Assembly (NCBI GenBank): GCA_023150805.1
Contig: JAKLKF010000026.1
Coordinates: 1-64,000 of the forward strand
Direction of reading: 5' to 3'
DNA length: 64,000 bases
Origin: Myxococcota bacterium
GTDB taxonomy: Bacteria > Myxococcota_A > UBA796 > UBA2385
In this document: in pieces, positions 45,113 through 53,937 of the stretch
Layout: each line of letters begins with the position of its first letter
Numbering within the stretch: the first letter of the stretch is position 1
Notes under the pieces: model-generated
Database searches by the model: none
Told to the model about the DNA's origin: nothing
What the model saw: only the letters and a program-made list of their open reading frames with translations
Program-made: the position numbers and the translations under genes

Positions 45113-46653
45113 TCCTGCTGTTGATCTCCTGCGCCCCCCAGTACGGCTACAGCAACCTGCAGGGCCTGGACGTCTTCCAGCAGGCCCGCCGCAACACCGT
45201 CGACGTGCTGCTGGTCGTCGACGACTCGGGCTCGATGGCCGAGGAGCAGGACAAGCTGGCCGCCAGCTTCCAGCGCTTCATCGACGCCTTTCAGGGCGTC
45301 GACGTCGACTGGCGCATCGCTGTCACCACTACCGACGTGGCCGACCAGGACCGCGCCGGCCACCTGCGCGGCGGCGAGGACGAGGTCGTGCTCACCCGCG
45401 CCGACGGCGTCGAGCTGGACCGCGTCGCCTGGGACCTGTCCTGGCCCGTGCCCCCAGGCGCCGCCCTGCAGCTCGACCCCGCCAGCCACAGCCCCACCGC
45501 CAACGACGCCCCCACCACCGCCGACGGCGCCCCCGCCTGGTGCGCCGCCTCCACCCCCATGGCCGACGGCGACCGCGGCAGCCCCGGCCAGCCCAACCCC
45601 TGGTGCGCCGACGGCAGCGCCTGGGCGCGCTGGCCCGAGGGCACCGGCGCCGGCGCCCCCACCCGCACCCCGCAGGTCGGCGACCTGGTCATCTCCGAGC
45701 TGATGATCGACCCGAGCGCCTCGCCCGACGCCGTGGGTGAGTGGGTCGAGCTGACCAGCCTGGTGCTGGACTTCCTCGACCTCTCGGGCGCGGTCGTCAG
45801 CGACCTGGGTCGCAACACCTTCACGGTGCCCGAGGGCACCCTCATCCCCCCGGGCGGCCACCTCCTGCTCACCCGCGGCCCGGACGCCTCTGGCGGCCTC
45901 GCCCCCGCCGTCGCCGTCGACGCCGGCCTGACCCTGGCCGATCCCGTCACCGTGCTCACCCCCGACCTGCCCGACCAGGCCGAGCTCTTCGCCGAGCTGG
46001 TCGCCGTGGGCACCCGGGGCGCCGGCTTCGAGATGGGCCTGGAGGCGGCGCGCCTGGCGCTGTCCGAGCCCCTGCGCTCGGGCGCCAACGCCGGCTTCCT
46101 GCGCGACGACGCCCGCCTGGCCCTGGTCTTCGTCACCGACGAGGACGACTACAGCCCGCTGGCCCCCGCCGACTACCTGCTCGCCTACGCCGAGGGCAAG
46201 GGCGACGCCGCCTTCCGCACCGCCGGCCTGCTGACCGTCAGCGCCGTCGCCGGCGTGACCCCTCCGCCCTACGACGGCGCCCTGTCCTGCGAGAGCCAGG
46301 ACGGCGCCGCCGAGTACGGCAGCCGCTACCTCGCCCTGGTGGAGCGCAGCGCCGGCACCGCCCAGGACATCTGCCAGGACGACTTCGCCACCCTCGCCGG
46401 GCAGGTCGGCCTGGTCGTCTCGGGTCTCACGACGGTGCTGCCCCTCTCGCGGCCCGCCGACCCCGACACGCTGGTCGTCCGCGTCTACGACAGCCAGGAC
46501 GACGACAGCCTGCTGTACGAGGCGGTCCAAGGGGCCGACTATGTCTTTCTGTCCTCGGACAACGCGATCTCCTTCCTGGCCCACGCCGTGCCCCCCAGCC
46601 TGAGCTGGATCACGGTCGAGTACGAGCTGTTGGCCGAGGGGCAGGCGCTGTGA
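45109..46653 (+). CDS. VWA-domain lipoprotein with an embedded, apparently permuted lamin-tail domain
   Basis: 514 residues. MILLLISC is a very short signal with lipobox. Residues about 29-88 start a VWA domain with the MIDAS motif DDSGSM. It stops at GHLRG (45372) and resumes at DPVTVLTPDLPDQAEL (45940), then GFEMGLEAARLAL and FVTDEDDYS. Between them (about 189 residues) are first the C-terminal half of a lamin-tail domain (EDEVVLTRADGVELDRVAWD up to GSPGQPNPWC), then its N-terminal half (GDLVISELMIDPSASPD, GEWVELTS, PPGGHLLLTRG). A surface adhesion or assembly role is likely. Confidence 0.8.
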   Translation: MILLLISCAPQYGYSNLQGLDVFQQARRNTVDVLLVVDDSGSMAEEQDKLAASFQRFIDAFQGVDVDWRIAVTTTDVADQDRAGHLRGGEDEVVLTRADGVELDRVAWDLSWPVPPGAALQLDPASHSPTANDAPTTADGAPAWCAASTPMADGDRGSPGQPNPWCADGSAWARWPEGTGAGAPTRTPQVGDLVISELMIDPSASPDAVGEWVELTSLVLDFLDLSGAVVSDLGRNTFTVPEGTLIPPGGHLLLTRGPDASGGLAPAVAVDAGLTLADPVTVLTPDLPDQAELFAELVAVGTRGAGFEMGLEAARLALSEPLRSGANAGFLRDDARLALVFVTDEDDYSPLAPADYLLAYAEGKGDAAFRTAGLLTVSAVAGVTPPPYDGALSCESQDGAAEYGSRYLALVERSAGTAQDICQDDFATLAGQVGLVVSGLTTVLPLSRPADPDTLVVRVYDSQDDDSLLYEAVQGADYVFLSSDNAISFLAHAVPPSLSWITVEYELLAEGQAL

Positions 46654-47189
46654 TCCCCCTGCTCCTGCTGGCCTGCGCCGCCCCCCCGGAGTGTGACGCC
46701 GACCGCCCCTGCGCGGGCTTCGGCGAGCTGTGCGTCGAGGGGACCTGCGCCGTCCAGGGCTGCGCGACCAGCGCCCAGTGCCCGATGGAGCAGCGCTGCG
46801 ACGCGGGCGAGTGTGTCGCCGGCTGCGGAGAGGACACCGACTGTTACCCCGGCGAGGCCTGCGACCTCGCGACCGCCACCTGCGGCCCCGCCGCCTGCCA
46901 GGACAGCCACCGCGACTGCGCCTTCCAGCAGCTCTGCGACCCCGACCAGGGCACCTGCTACGACGCCGAGGGCTACTACTGCCGCTCCTGTGACGGCGAC
47001 GACGACTGCGGCGGCAACGGCAACCTCTGCCTGTCCTGGTCCGACAACGGCGACTTCTGCGGCGTGACCTGCCAGACGGACGTGGACTGTCCCTCCGGCT
47101 ACACCTGCACGGTCATCCCCGACGACGCCGGCAACCCGATCTCCAGCCAGTGCATCACCTGGTGCTGGCTGTACGCGGAGGCCGGGTGA
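46650..47189 (+). CDS. Cys-rich lipoprotein
   Basis: 179 residues, GTG 46650 overlapping the previous stop. MIPLLLLAC is the signal with lipobox. The mature part has more than 20 Cys in EGF/Dickkopf-like spacing (ADRPCAGFGELCVEGTCAVQ, SAQCPMEQRCDAGECVAGC, CPSGYTCTVI), a pattern typical of myxobacterial surface proteins with many disulfides. It is a likely extracellular binding module working with the VWA protein. Confidence 0.7.
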   Translation: MIPLLLLACAAPPECDADRPCAGFGELCVEGTCAVQGCATSAQCPMEQRCDAGECVAGCGEDTDCYPGEACDLATATCGPAACQDSHRDCAFQQLCDPDQGTCYDAEGYYCRSCDGDDDCGGNGNLCLSWSDNGDFCGVTCQTDVDCPSGYTCTVIPDDAGNPISSQCITWCWLYAEAG

Positions 47190-49597
47190 TCCCCCTCTGG
47201 CTGGCCTGCGTGGCGGCCCCTCCGACCGGCGGCCCCCCCGCCGACTCCGCCGCTCCGGACACTGATCCGCCCGTGGTCGTCGACGCCCTGCCCCTGCCCT
47301 GGTCCGAGGGCTTCGAGGCCGGCGCCACAGAGGGCACGGTGGACGGCACAGTGGACGGCACAGTGGACGATCTCCTCGATCTCGGCTGGTGGACCCCCTC
47401 GCTGGCCTTCACCGGCAACGCCTGGCGCCTGACCCAGGCCCAGGCCGCCCAGGGGCTGCGCAGCGCCCAGCACCTGCGCGGCACCGCCGGCGCCGGGGAG
47501 CTGGACGACTGGCTGGTCTCGCCCGCCCTGGACCTGTCGGGGGCCGACCCGGTCATGCTCACCTGGCAGGCCCGCGGCGCCGCGACCGAGCGGGCCGTCC
47601 ACAGCCTGTGGCTGTCCACCGGCAGCCGCGACCCCGCCGACGGCGACTTCGTCCCGGTCACCGCGCTCACCGCCCCGCCCGAGGGCGCCTGGGGGCGCTT
47701 CGTCGTCGACCTCACCCCCTGGGCCGGCGCCGGCCCCGCGGCCCTGGCCTGGCGCACCGAGGGGCAGGAGGCCGACGACTGGTGGATCGACGAGGTCCAG
47801 GTCGGCCCGCGCGCGCCGGAGCTGGCCTTCGTCGCCCTCTCCTGGAGTCCGGACCCGGCCGCTCCCGGCCAGGAGGTGGCCGTCTCGGTCACCGTCGAGA
47901 ACACCATCGACCAGGCGGCCGAGGGGCTCGTCGCCACCCTCTCCCTGCCGGAGGGGGGCGGCACCCTGCCCGCGCCGGCCCTCGACCTGGGCACGCTGGC
48001 CGGTCTGTCCACCACCACCGCGACCTGGACGGTGGTGCTGGACCCCGCCTGGCCCCTGCACAGCTACCTCCCGCTCGCCCTCTCCTTCACCGACGGGGCG
48101 CAGACCTGGGCCTGGGAACCGTCCATGGTCGTCGGCCTGCCCTCCACCGCCACCGTCACCTTCTCCACCGACCAGGCCGGCACCGTCGCCCTGGACCTGG
48201 GGGTCGGCGAGCCCGACGCCCCCCTGCTGGCGGTCGAGGGCACCTCCGGCTGGTACGACGCCGGCAGCCACCAGGTCCAGGTCGACCTGACACCCTACCC
48301 CTCCTGGCTGCCCCCCGCGGCGGGCGAGGGGACCCGCTGGTTCGCGCGCCTGACCACCTCGTCGGACGGCCAGGTCGACGGCTTCACGATCACCCACGGC
48401 GGCCTGGCTCACTCCGCCACCCTCCTGCCCGCGCTGGACGCCGGCCTGCCCTCCACCGTCCAGGTCCCCAGCCCCGCCGCCCCGGTGCTCCAGGCCCTCT
48501 CTCCCCCCTCCGCCAGCCCCGGCGCGGTCGGACTGGCCCTGGAGCTGACCCTCAACAACCTGGGCGCGGACACTGTCGGACCCGTGAGCGCCACCCTGGA
48601 GAGCGACGACCCCGACGCCACCGTGTACGATGGCGGCCCCTGGGCGCTCACCGACGGCCCCTGGTCGTACTACGACGCGCGCACCCTGTCGGGGCCCCAG
48701 GTCGACGTCGCCGCCACCCACCTCGACTCCTCGCCCGTGGCGCTGCGCCTGCGGCTGGACGACGGTGCCGACACCTGGACGGTGCCCGTCTCCCTGCCCG
48801 TGCCCTGGCCCGCCCCGCGGGTGACGGCCCTGCTGCTGGACGGCGACGGCCTGCTCTCGGCCGGCGAGACCGCCGCGCTCACCGTCCAGGTCGGCAACGG
48901 CGGCGGCCTGGACAGTACCGGCGAGGTGCGGGCGGAGCTGCTCGCCCCCTCGGCCGAGGCGGTCGCGGGCGGCGAGGCGTCCCTTGGCCTCCTGGAGGCG
49001 GGCGCCTCGGCCCAGGCCACCTGGACGGTCACCGCCGGAGCGGAGGCGCTCTCCCTGGAGCTGCGGCTGTGGGATGACCGCTCCTCCTGGACGCTGCCCC
49101 TCACCCTGCCCCTGGACGAGCGGCCCTGGCTCAGCCTGACCCCCACCGACGACGCCGTGGGCGACATGCTCGACGGGGAGGCCGCCGACCTGGTCAACGC
49201 CCGCTGGCGCACCGACGGCCTGACCTTCGAGCTGCTGCTCCTCACCGCCGCGCCGGTGGAGACGGACACCGTCTTCTTCGAGCTGTGGGGCCGCTCGACC
49301 GACGCGCCCTACAGCTACTACCGCCTCATCGTCCAGCCCGGCGCCACCACGCTCCAGGGCTACCTGAGCGGCACGGGCTTCGTCTCGCTGGGCGCGCTGT
49401 CGGCCGAGGGGCACGAGGAGGGGCTCCTGCTGGCGTGGAGCCTCTCCGACCTCGCGCTGGCCGAGCAGACCCTGTCCCTGGGCCTGGCCAGCGGCTGGTG
49501 CGGCCCGCCGGAGTACTTCTGCGACCACCTGCCCGACGGCTGGGGCTACCCCTACGACAGCTTCAGCTCGGGGGAGTGGATCCCGCTGTCCTGGTAG
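47186..49597 (+). CDS. Large surface lipoprotein with choice-of-anchor-J-like and CARDB-like domains
   Basis: 803 residues, GTG 47186 (GTGA). MIPLWLAC is a short signal with lipobox. Residues about 40-210 fit a jelly-roll of choice-of-anchor J type: ELDDWLVSPALDLSGADPV, WGRFVVDLTPWAGAGPAALA and DDWWIDEVQVG. Residues 210-640 hold repeated Ig-like/CARDB modules (EVAVSVTVENTIDQAAEGLV, LALELTLNNLGADTVGPVSA, AALTVQVGNGGG). A final beta-sandwich follows. A triplicated 12-bp DNA unit (47333-47368) lies just after the signal. Probably adhesion or matrix binding. Confidence 0.7.
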   Translation: MIPLWLACVAAPPTGGPPADSAAPDTDPPVVVDALPLPWSEGFEAGATEGTVDGTVDGTVDDLLDLGWWTPSLAFTGNAWRLTQAQAAQGLRSAQHLRGTAGAGELDDWLVSPALDLSGADPVMLTWQARGAATERAVHSLWLSTGSRDPADGDFVPVTALTAPPEGAWGRFVVDLTPWAGAGPAALAWRTEGQEADDWWIDEVQVGPRAPELAFVALSWSPDPAAPGQEVAVSVTVENTIDQAAEGLVATLSLPEGGGTLPAPALDLGTLAGLSTTTATWTVVLDPAWPLHSYLPLALSFTDGAQTWAWEPSMVVGLPSTATVTFSTDQAGTVALDLGVGEPDAPLLAVEGTSGWYDAGSHQVQVDLTPYPSWLPPAAGEGTRWFARLTTSSDGQVDGFTITHGGLAHSATLLPALDAGLPSTVQVPSPAAPVLQALSPPSASPGAVGLALELTLNNLGADTVGPVSATLESDDPDATVYDGGPWALTDGPWSYYDARTLSGPQVDVAATHLDSSPVALRLRLDDGADTWTVPVSLPVPWPAPRVTALLLDGDGLLSAGETAALTVQVGNGGGLDSTGEVRAELLAPSAEAVAGGEASLGLLEAGASAQATWTVTAGAEALSLELRLWDDRSSWTLPLTLPLDERPWLSLTPTDDAVGDMLDGEAADLVNARWRTDGLTFELLLLTAAPVETDTVFFELWGRSTDAPYSYYRLIVQPGATTLQGYLSGTGFVSLGALSAEGHEEGLLLAWSLSDLALAEQTLSLGLASGWCGPPEYFCDHLPDGWGYPYDSFSSGEWIPLSW
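47333..47368 (+). repeat. 12-bp tandem repeat (three copies)
   Basis: Units GGCACGGTGGAC, GGCACAGTGGAC, GGCACAGTGGAC encode repeated Gly-Thr-Val-Asp. In-frame, so copy change alters only linker length. Confidence 0.85.
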
Positions 49598-50063
49598 GCC
49601 GTCCCCATACGGCCCCAAGGACCCGCCCAGGCTACCGAGCAGGGCCTGGCCGGCGGTGTCCGCGCCGACCCCGGGGCCGAGGAGGAGAGGAAACCACAGA
49701 GGACACAGAGGACGCAGCGGAGCAGCAGGGAGAGGGGAAGGGAAGGGCGGGTCGTGCAGGAGGCGGGTCGGTCCGACGTCCCCTCTCCCCCGGCGGGGGA
49801 GAGGGTGCCGCGCAGCGGCGGGTGAGGGGATCGCGTGGCCGCCGGTGATCGCTCGCCCGTCGCTGATCGACCACGCGGGCGCTGCCTCTCCGAGACCTCC
49901 CCCTCTGCCGCTCCCCTCTGTGCCCTCCGCGTTCGCTGTGGTGGCTCCACCGGCGCCTGGCTGCCCGATCGGGGCGTCCTCGATTCCTTCTCCCGCCCGG
50001 CCCCAGCCCAGCCTTGACAACCGACAGAGGCTCGTCGGCCCGCGGACCCGTTAACCCTCGCAG
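49598..50063. other. 466-bp intergenic region with inverted repeat arms and a hairpin
   Basis: No gene is supported. Left arm 49691-49738 contains CCACAGAGGACACAGAGGA. The region 49910-49948 read on the minus strand gives CCACAGCGAACGCGGAGG then GCACAGAGGGGAGCGG, a diverged inverted copy. Between them is the perfect hairpin at 49781-49805. Short CACAGAGGACACAGAGG-like motifs recur between genes in many bacteria, so this looks like an intergenic repeat element rather than a promoter alone. TTGACA at 50014 has no matching -10. Confidence 0.5.
49781..49805. repeat. Perfect 11-bp-stem hairpin
   Basis: CCCTCTCCCCC (49781-49791), loop GGC, GGGGGAGAGGG (49795-49805). It has no U-run after it, so it is more likely a REP-type palindrome than an intrinsic terminator. 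Confidence 0.7.
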
Positions 50064-52868
50064 ATGTCCGCCTCCCCTGACACCCGCCTCGACGAGCGCA
50101 TCCCCGACCATGGCTTCGCCTCGCCCGACGACGCGCTGCTCTGCTTCCTCGAGTGGGTCGCCGACCAGGGCATCACCCCCTGGCCCCACCAGGAGGAAGC
50201 GCTGATCGAGCTCTTCTCGGGCCGCCACGTCGTGCTCGACACGCCGACCGGCTCGGGCAAGTCCCTGGTCGCGCTGGGCCAGCACTTCAAGACCTTCGCC
50301 GGCGTCTCGGACGCCGGCCAGCCGGTCCGCCAGCTCGGCCGCACCTGGTACACCGCGCCCATCAAGGCGCTGGTGAGCGAGAAGTTCTTCGCCCTGTGCA
50401 AGGTCTTCGGCGCCGAGCACGTGGGCATGATGACCGGCGACGGGGCGATCAACCGCGACGCGCCCATCATGTGCTGCACGGCCGAGATCCTGGCCAACCT
50501 GGCCCTTCGCGAGGGGGCCCAGGCCAAGGTCGACAGCGTGGTGATGGACGAGTTCCACTACTACGCCGACCGCGACCGCGGCATGGCCTGGCAGCTCCCG
50601 CTGTTGACCCTGCCCCAGGCGCAGTTCCTGCTCATGTCCGCCACCCTGGGCGACACCCAGCACATCCGCGACGACCTGGAGGCGCGCACCGGCCGGGGCG
50701 CCAGCCTGGTCGGTAGTGCGAAGCGCCCCGTGCCGCTGGAGTTCCGCTACAGCAAGCGGCCGCTGCACGAGACCATCGACACCCTGGTCCGCGGCGGGAA
50801 CGCGCCGGTGTACGTCGTACACTTCACCCAGCGCGACGCCAGCGAGCAGGCCCAGGCGCTCACCAGCGTGAACTACTGCACCCGCGAGGAGAAGGACGCG
50901 CTCATCCGCGCGGTCAAGGGCTTCCGCTTCGACAGCCCCTTCGGAAAGCACGTGCAGCGCTATGTGCAGCACGGAATCGGCCTGCACCACGCGGGCCTGC
51001 TGCCTCGCTACCGCCTGCTGGTCGAGAAGCTGGCCCAGCAGGGCCTGCTCAAGGTCATCTGCGGCACGGACACGCTGGGCGTCGGCATCAACGTGCCCAT
51101 CCGCACCGTCCTGTTCACCCAGCTCTGCAAGTACGATGGACAGAAGGTCGACCACCTGCGCCGCCGCGACTTCAAGCAGATCGCCGGCCGGGCCGGCCGC
51201 GCCGGCTTCGACGACCTGGGCCTGGTCGTCGCCCAGGCCCCCGCCCACGTCATCGAGAACGCGCTGATGGAGGAGCGGGTCACCGACCCGGCCAAGCGCC
51301 GCAAGATCCGCAAGGCCCAGCCCCCCCAGAAGGGCTTCAAGCACTGGGACGAGGACACCTTCCGCCTGATGGTCGAGCAGCCGCCCGAGCGCCTGGAGAG
51401 CCGCTTCTCCGTCGATCACGGCCGCCTGCTCACCCTGATGCAGCAGGCCGAGGAGAAGGGGGGCGACGCCCGCCGCGGCGTGGACGACCTGCTGGCCCTC
51501 ATCCGCGAGAGCCACGCCACCGACGCCGAGAAGGTCAAGCTCGCCGCCCAGGTCCAGGAGCTGCTCGGGGGCCTGCTGGGCGCCGGCCTGTGCCGGGAGC
51601 AGGACGGCCGGCTGCGCCTGGACCCGGGCCTGCAGCACGACTTCAGCCTGTACCACAGCCTGTCCCTCTTCCTGGTCGAGGCGCTCGACTCCCTCGATCC
51701 CGCCTCGCTCACCTTCCATCTCGACGCGCTGACCTGGGTCGAGGCCATCCTGGAGAACCCGATGCCGGTCCTGGTCCGCCAGGCCGACCGCGAGCGCGGC
51801 CTGCTGGTCAGCGAGCTGAAGGCCGCCGGCGTGCCTTACGAGGATCGCATGGATGCCCTGGAAGACGTGACCTGGCCCAAGCCCATGGCCGAGCAGATCT
51901 ACGCCTTCTTCAACGCCTACGACGACAAGCACCCCTGGGTCAGCGGCGAGTCGATCCGCCCCAAGGCCGTCGCCCGCGACATGGTCGAGGGCTACCGGGC
52001 CTTCGCCGACTACGTCAAGGAGCTGGGCATCGAGCGCAGCGAGGGGGTGCTGCTGCGCTACCTGACCGAGGTCTACAAGGCCCTGGTCCAGAACGTGCCC
52101 GAGCGGCTGCGCACCGACGCCGTGCTCGACGTCATCGCCTACCTGCGGGCGCTGCTGGGCCGCGTGGACAGCAGCCTGATCACCGAGTGGGAGACGCTGC
52201 TGTTGGGCGGGGACGCACCCCAGGCGGACGCTGCCCCTCGCCCGGTGGACATCTCGCTCGACAAGCGGGCCTTCGCCGCCCGGGTGCGGGCCGAGCTGCA
52301 CCTGCTGGTCCGCGCCCTGTCCTTGCAGGACTGGGAGGCCGCCGCCAGCCTGCGCCAGGACGACGACAGCCCCTGGACGCCCGAGACCATCCAGGCGGCG
52401 GTGCAGCCCTTCCTGGACGAGCTGGGCCCCGTCGCCTTCGACCACCGCGCCCGCCAGCCCCTGCACACCCGCATCACGCCCGCCGGCCCCTGCACACCCG
52501 CATCACGCCCGCCGGCCCCCACCAGTGGACCGTGCGCCAGGCCCTGCTGCCCCAGGTGGGCAGCGTCTACGGCGACGCAGACGCCACCGGCTTCGAGGAG
52601 GCAGACCCCGACGAGGCGCCGTCGCCTGGGCCATCGAGGGCCGCATCGACCTGCGCGCCGACACCAACCCGGCCGGCCCGCTGGTCGAGCTGCTGGCCAT
52701 CGGGGAGTAGGGGAGGGGGCCGTCCGCGCCCGCCGGGCCCGCCAGGTTGCGTGCCCAGCTCACGGAAGCGGATTCCTCTCCACCCAGGTGTCATCGTGCC
52801 GACTCTCGACCCGCAGGCCGTGGTCAGTTCCGCTCAGCCGGACAGCGGGCTCCCTGTCCCCAAGCTGA
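50064..52868 (+). CDS. Ski2-like DEAD/DEAH helicase (DUF3516-type C-terminus), 3' end frameshifted
   Basis: Superfamily 2 helicase acting on nucleic acid. Motif I TPTGSGKS (about residue 61), DEFH (about 162), SATLGD, GTDTLGVGIN and QIAGRAGRAGFDD are intact. From residue 450 it matches the layout of actinobacterial-type helicases with DUF3516. The 3' end is disturbed: a 29-bp direct duplication (52461-52518) shifts the frame, and a second shift (one base lost near 52620) moves it again. Read through both, the protein would end WAIEGRIDLRAD...LLAIGE at TAG 52710; removing 29 and restoring 1 base gives 872 codons exactly. As it stands, the frame runs on to 52868 with an unrelated Arg/Pro tail. 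The ATP-binding core is unaffected. A sequencing or assembly error is possible. Confidence 0.85.
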   Translation: MSASPDTRLDERIPDHGFASPDDALLCFLEWVADQGITPWPHQEEALIELFSGRHVVLDTPTGSGKSLVALGQHFKTFAGVSDAGQPVRQLGRTWYTAPIKALVSEKFFALCKVFGAEHVGMMTGDGAINRDAPIMCCTAEILANLALREGAQAKVDSVVMDEFHYYADRDRGMAWQLPLLTLPQAQFLLMSATLGDTQHIRDDLEARTGRGASLVGSAKRPVPLEFRYSKRPLHETIDTLVRGGNAPVYVVHFTQRDASEQAQALTSVNYCTREEKDALIRAVKGFRFDSPFGKHVQRYVQHGIGLHHAGLLPRYRLLVEKLAQQGLLKVICGTDTLGVGINVPIRTVLFTQLCKYDGQKVDHLRRRDFKQIAGRAGRAGFDDLGLVVAQAPAHVIENALMEERVTDPAKRRKIRKAQPPQKGFKHWDEDTFRLMVEQPPERLESRFSVDHGRLLTLMQQAEEKGGDARRGVDDLLALIRESHATDAEKVKLAAQVQELLGGLLGAGLCREQDGRLRLDPGLQHDFSLYHSLSLFLVEALDSLDPASLTFHLDALTWVEAILENPMPVLVRQADRERGLLVSELKAAGVPYEDRMDALEDVTWPKPMAEQIYAFFNAYDDKHPWVSGESIRPKAVARDMVEGYRAFADYVKELGIERSEGVLLRYLTEVYKALVQNVPERLRTDAVLDVIAYLRALLGRVDSSLITEWETLLLGGDAPQADAAPRPVDISLDKRAFAARVRAELHLLVRALSLQDWEAAASLRQDDDSPWTPETIQAAVQPFLDELGPVAFDHRARQPLHTRITPAGPCTPASRPPAPTSGPCARPCCPRWAASTATQTPPASRRQTPTRRRRLGHRGPHRPARRHQPGRPAGRAAGHRGVGEGAVRARRARQVACPAHGSGFLSTQVSSCRLSTRRPWSVPLSRTAGSLSPS
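52461..52518 (+). repeat. 29-bp perfect tandem duplication causing a frameshift
   Basis: Copy 1 52461-52489 and copy 2 52490-52518 are identical. 29 is not a multiple of 3. The junctions lie in similar GCCCGCC(A/G)GCCC sequence, which suggests replication slippage. Confidence 0.9.
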
Positions 52869-53320
52869 AGCGACCCACCCCCAACTGTTGTGCTCACCTC
52901 CGCCACCACGGCGCCCCCCGACTGCGGGGCGCGCAGCGCCAGTGCCGCTCTCTGGGCCGACGAGGACAGGCGCGCGGACGGCTGGTCCGGTCCCGCCTGG
53001 AACTCCATTCCCAGGTCGTCCACGTCCACCCACATCCGGCCCTGGGCCCGCCCGGTCGCATTCTCCACCATCTCGATCGCCGAGACACCCGGGAGGCTGA
53101 CAAACCGGATGTGACCCAGGACCGGCTCCATTCGGCGCAGGACCAGCGCGTCGCCCTCCACAGCCAGGCGGAAGTTGACGCTTCCGTCTTCGTTGCTCAG
53201 GATGAGCTCATCGACCTGTACGATACCGGGCTTGCGACGGCCTCCGGCGGCGGCCAGGAGAGCCAGCGTGCATGCGCTCAGCAGGACGAAGCGGAGACGA
53301 ATCGGGGTTGGTGTGCTCAT
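52760..53320 (-). CDS. Secreted protein of unknown function (fourth gene of a low-GC operon)
   Basis: 186 residues; signal MSTPTPIRLRFVLLSACTLALLAAA. The mature part is regular beta strand: QVDELILSNEDGSVNFRLAV, ALVLRRMEPVLGHIRFVSLP, SSSAQRAALALRAPQSGG. This alternation suggests a beta-helix or stacked hairpins. GGAG lies 7 nt before ATG 53320, and that ATG overlaps the previous stop. The DNA is visibly less GC-rich than neighbours. No family recognised. Confidence 0.6.
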   Translation of the reverse strand: MSTPTPIRLRFVLLSACTLALLAAAGGRRKPGIVQVDELILSNEDGSVNFRLAVEGDALVLRRMEPVLGHIRFVSLPGVSAIEMVENATGRAQGRMWVDVDDLGMEFQAGPDQPSARLSSSAQRAALALRAPQSGGAVVAEVSTTVGGGSLQLGDREPAVRLSGTDHGLRVESRHDDTWVERNPLP

Positions 53321-53937
53321 GGTGGACTCCGTGTGTTGGAGGCGCCAGGCGGTGAGGGTGCGGAGAGGACCTGCACGCTGCCGGTGGGAGAGGCGTGGAT
53401 GTGGGTCTGATGTGCGCGTCGCGCAAGGACCAACGAACCTCCTTGCGGCACCTCCTCCAGGTCGAAGCGGACGCCGCCCATCCCGGCGGGTCCGTCGCCC
53501 AGGTCCATGGCTGCGCCCCGCCCCTCACCATCCACATCGGCGCCGCCGACGATGAGGCTGGTCGGAATCCGTGCGTTTCGTCCGTATACCTGGATGCCTC
53601 CTGCCTGATCGGGCGAGAAGATGCTGACGGCCAGCAGGCTGCCCCGCTGCGCGCCAGGTGCTCCGTTCGGAACGCCCAGGAACCACTCGACCGTGGTGTC
53701 GGTCACGTTGAGCCAGACGGGTAGGCCCCCCGATCGCGACTGGACAATGAGGCCATCATAGTCGGGCCGGGGACTGAGCAGGTACTCGGTGGTCTCACCA
53801 CGGAACACTACCTTCGTGGCGGCCAACGACAGGTCTGGCCTTGGAGCCGCACCCGCCAACACTGCAACCACGCCCGCCCCGACGAGCGCCTCCCACACCA
53901 CCAGAGCCCGACGCAAGGCTGGGGTCGGCTCATCCAT
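53317..53937 (-). CDS. Membrane-anchored or secreted protein of unknown function (third gene of a low-GC operon)
   Basis: 206 residues; one hydrophobic segment at about 11-31 (ALVVWEALVGAGVVAVLAGA) then a beta-rich extracytoplasmic domain (KVVFRGETTEYLLSPRPDYD, SLLAVSIFSPDQAGGIQVYG, GSLVLARRAHQTHIHASPTG). In style it parallels the following gene and may be a paralogue. The ATG 53937 overlaps the stop of the 39-residue gene (ATGGATGA). Low-GC like its operon. No family recognised. Confidence 0.6.
   Translation of the reverse strand: MDEPTPALRRALVVWEALVGAGVVAVLAGAAPRPDLSLAATKVVFRGETTEYLLSPRPDYDGLIVQSRSGGLPVWLNVTDTTVEWFLGVPNGAPGAQRGSLLAVSIFSPDQAGGIQVYGRNARIPTSLIVGGADVDGEGRGAAMDLGDGPAGMGGVRFDLEEVPQGGSLVLARRAHQTHIHASPTGSVQVLSAPSPPGASNTRSPP

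Noticed and set aside
45109-46653. Reading the middle of the VWA protein as two separate lamin-tail domains
   Set aside because: Each half lacks the motifs found in the other; together they make one complete set, so permutation is the simpler reading.
49781-49805. Intrinsic terminator
   Set aside because: The stem is perfect, but no T-run follows on either strand and it is 184 bp after the nearest stop.
50014-50057. Sigma-70 promoter for the helicase (TTGACA at 50014)
   Set aside because: No -10-like sequence at 16-18 nt spacing; the TTAACC further on is 32 nt away.
50064-52868. Calling the helicase a pseudogene
   Set aside because: All ATPase and helicase motifs are intact and only the last 90 or so residues are shifted; a read error is as likely as decay.
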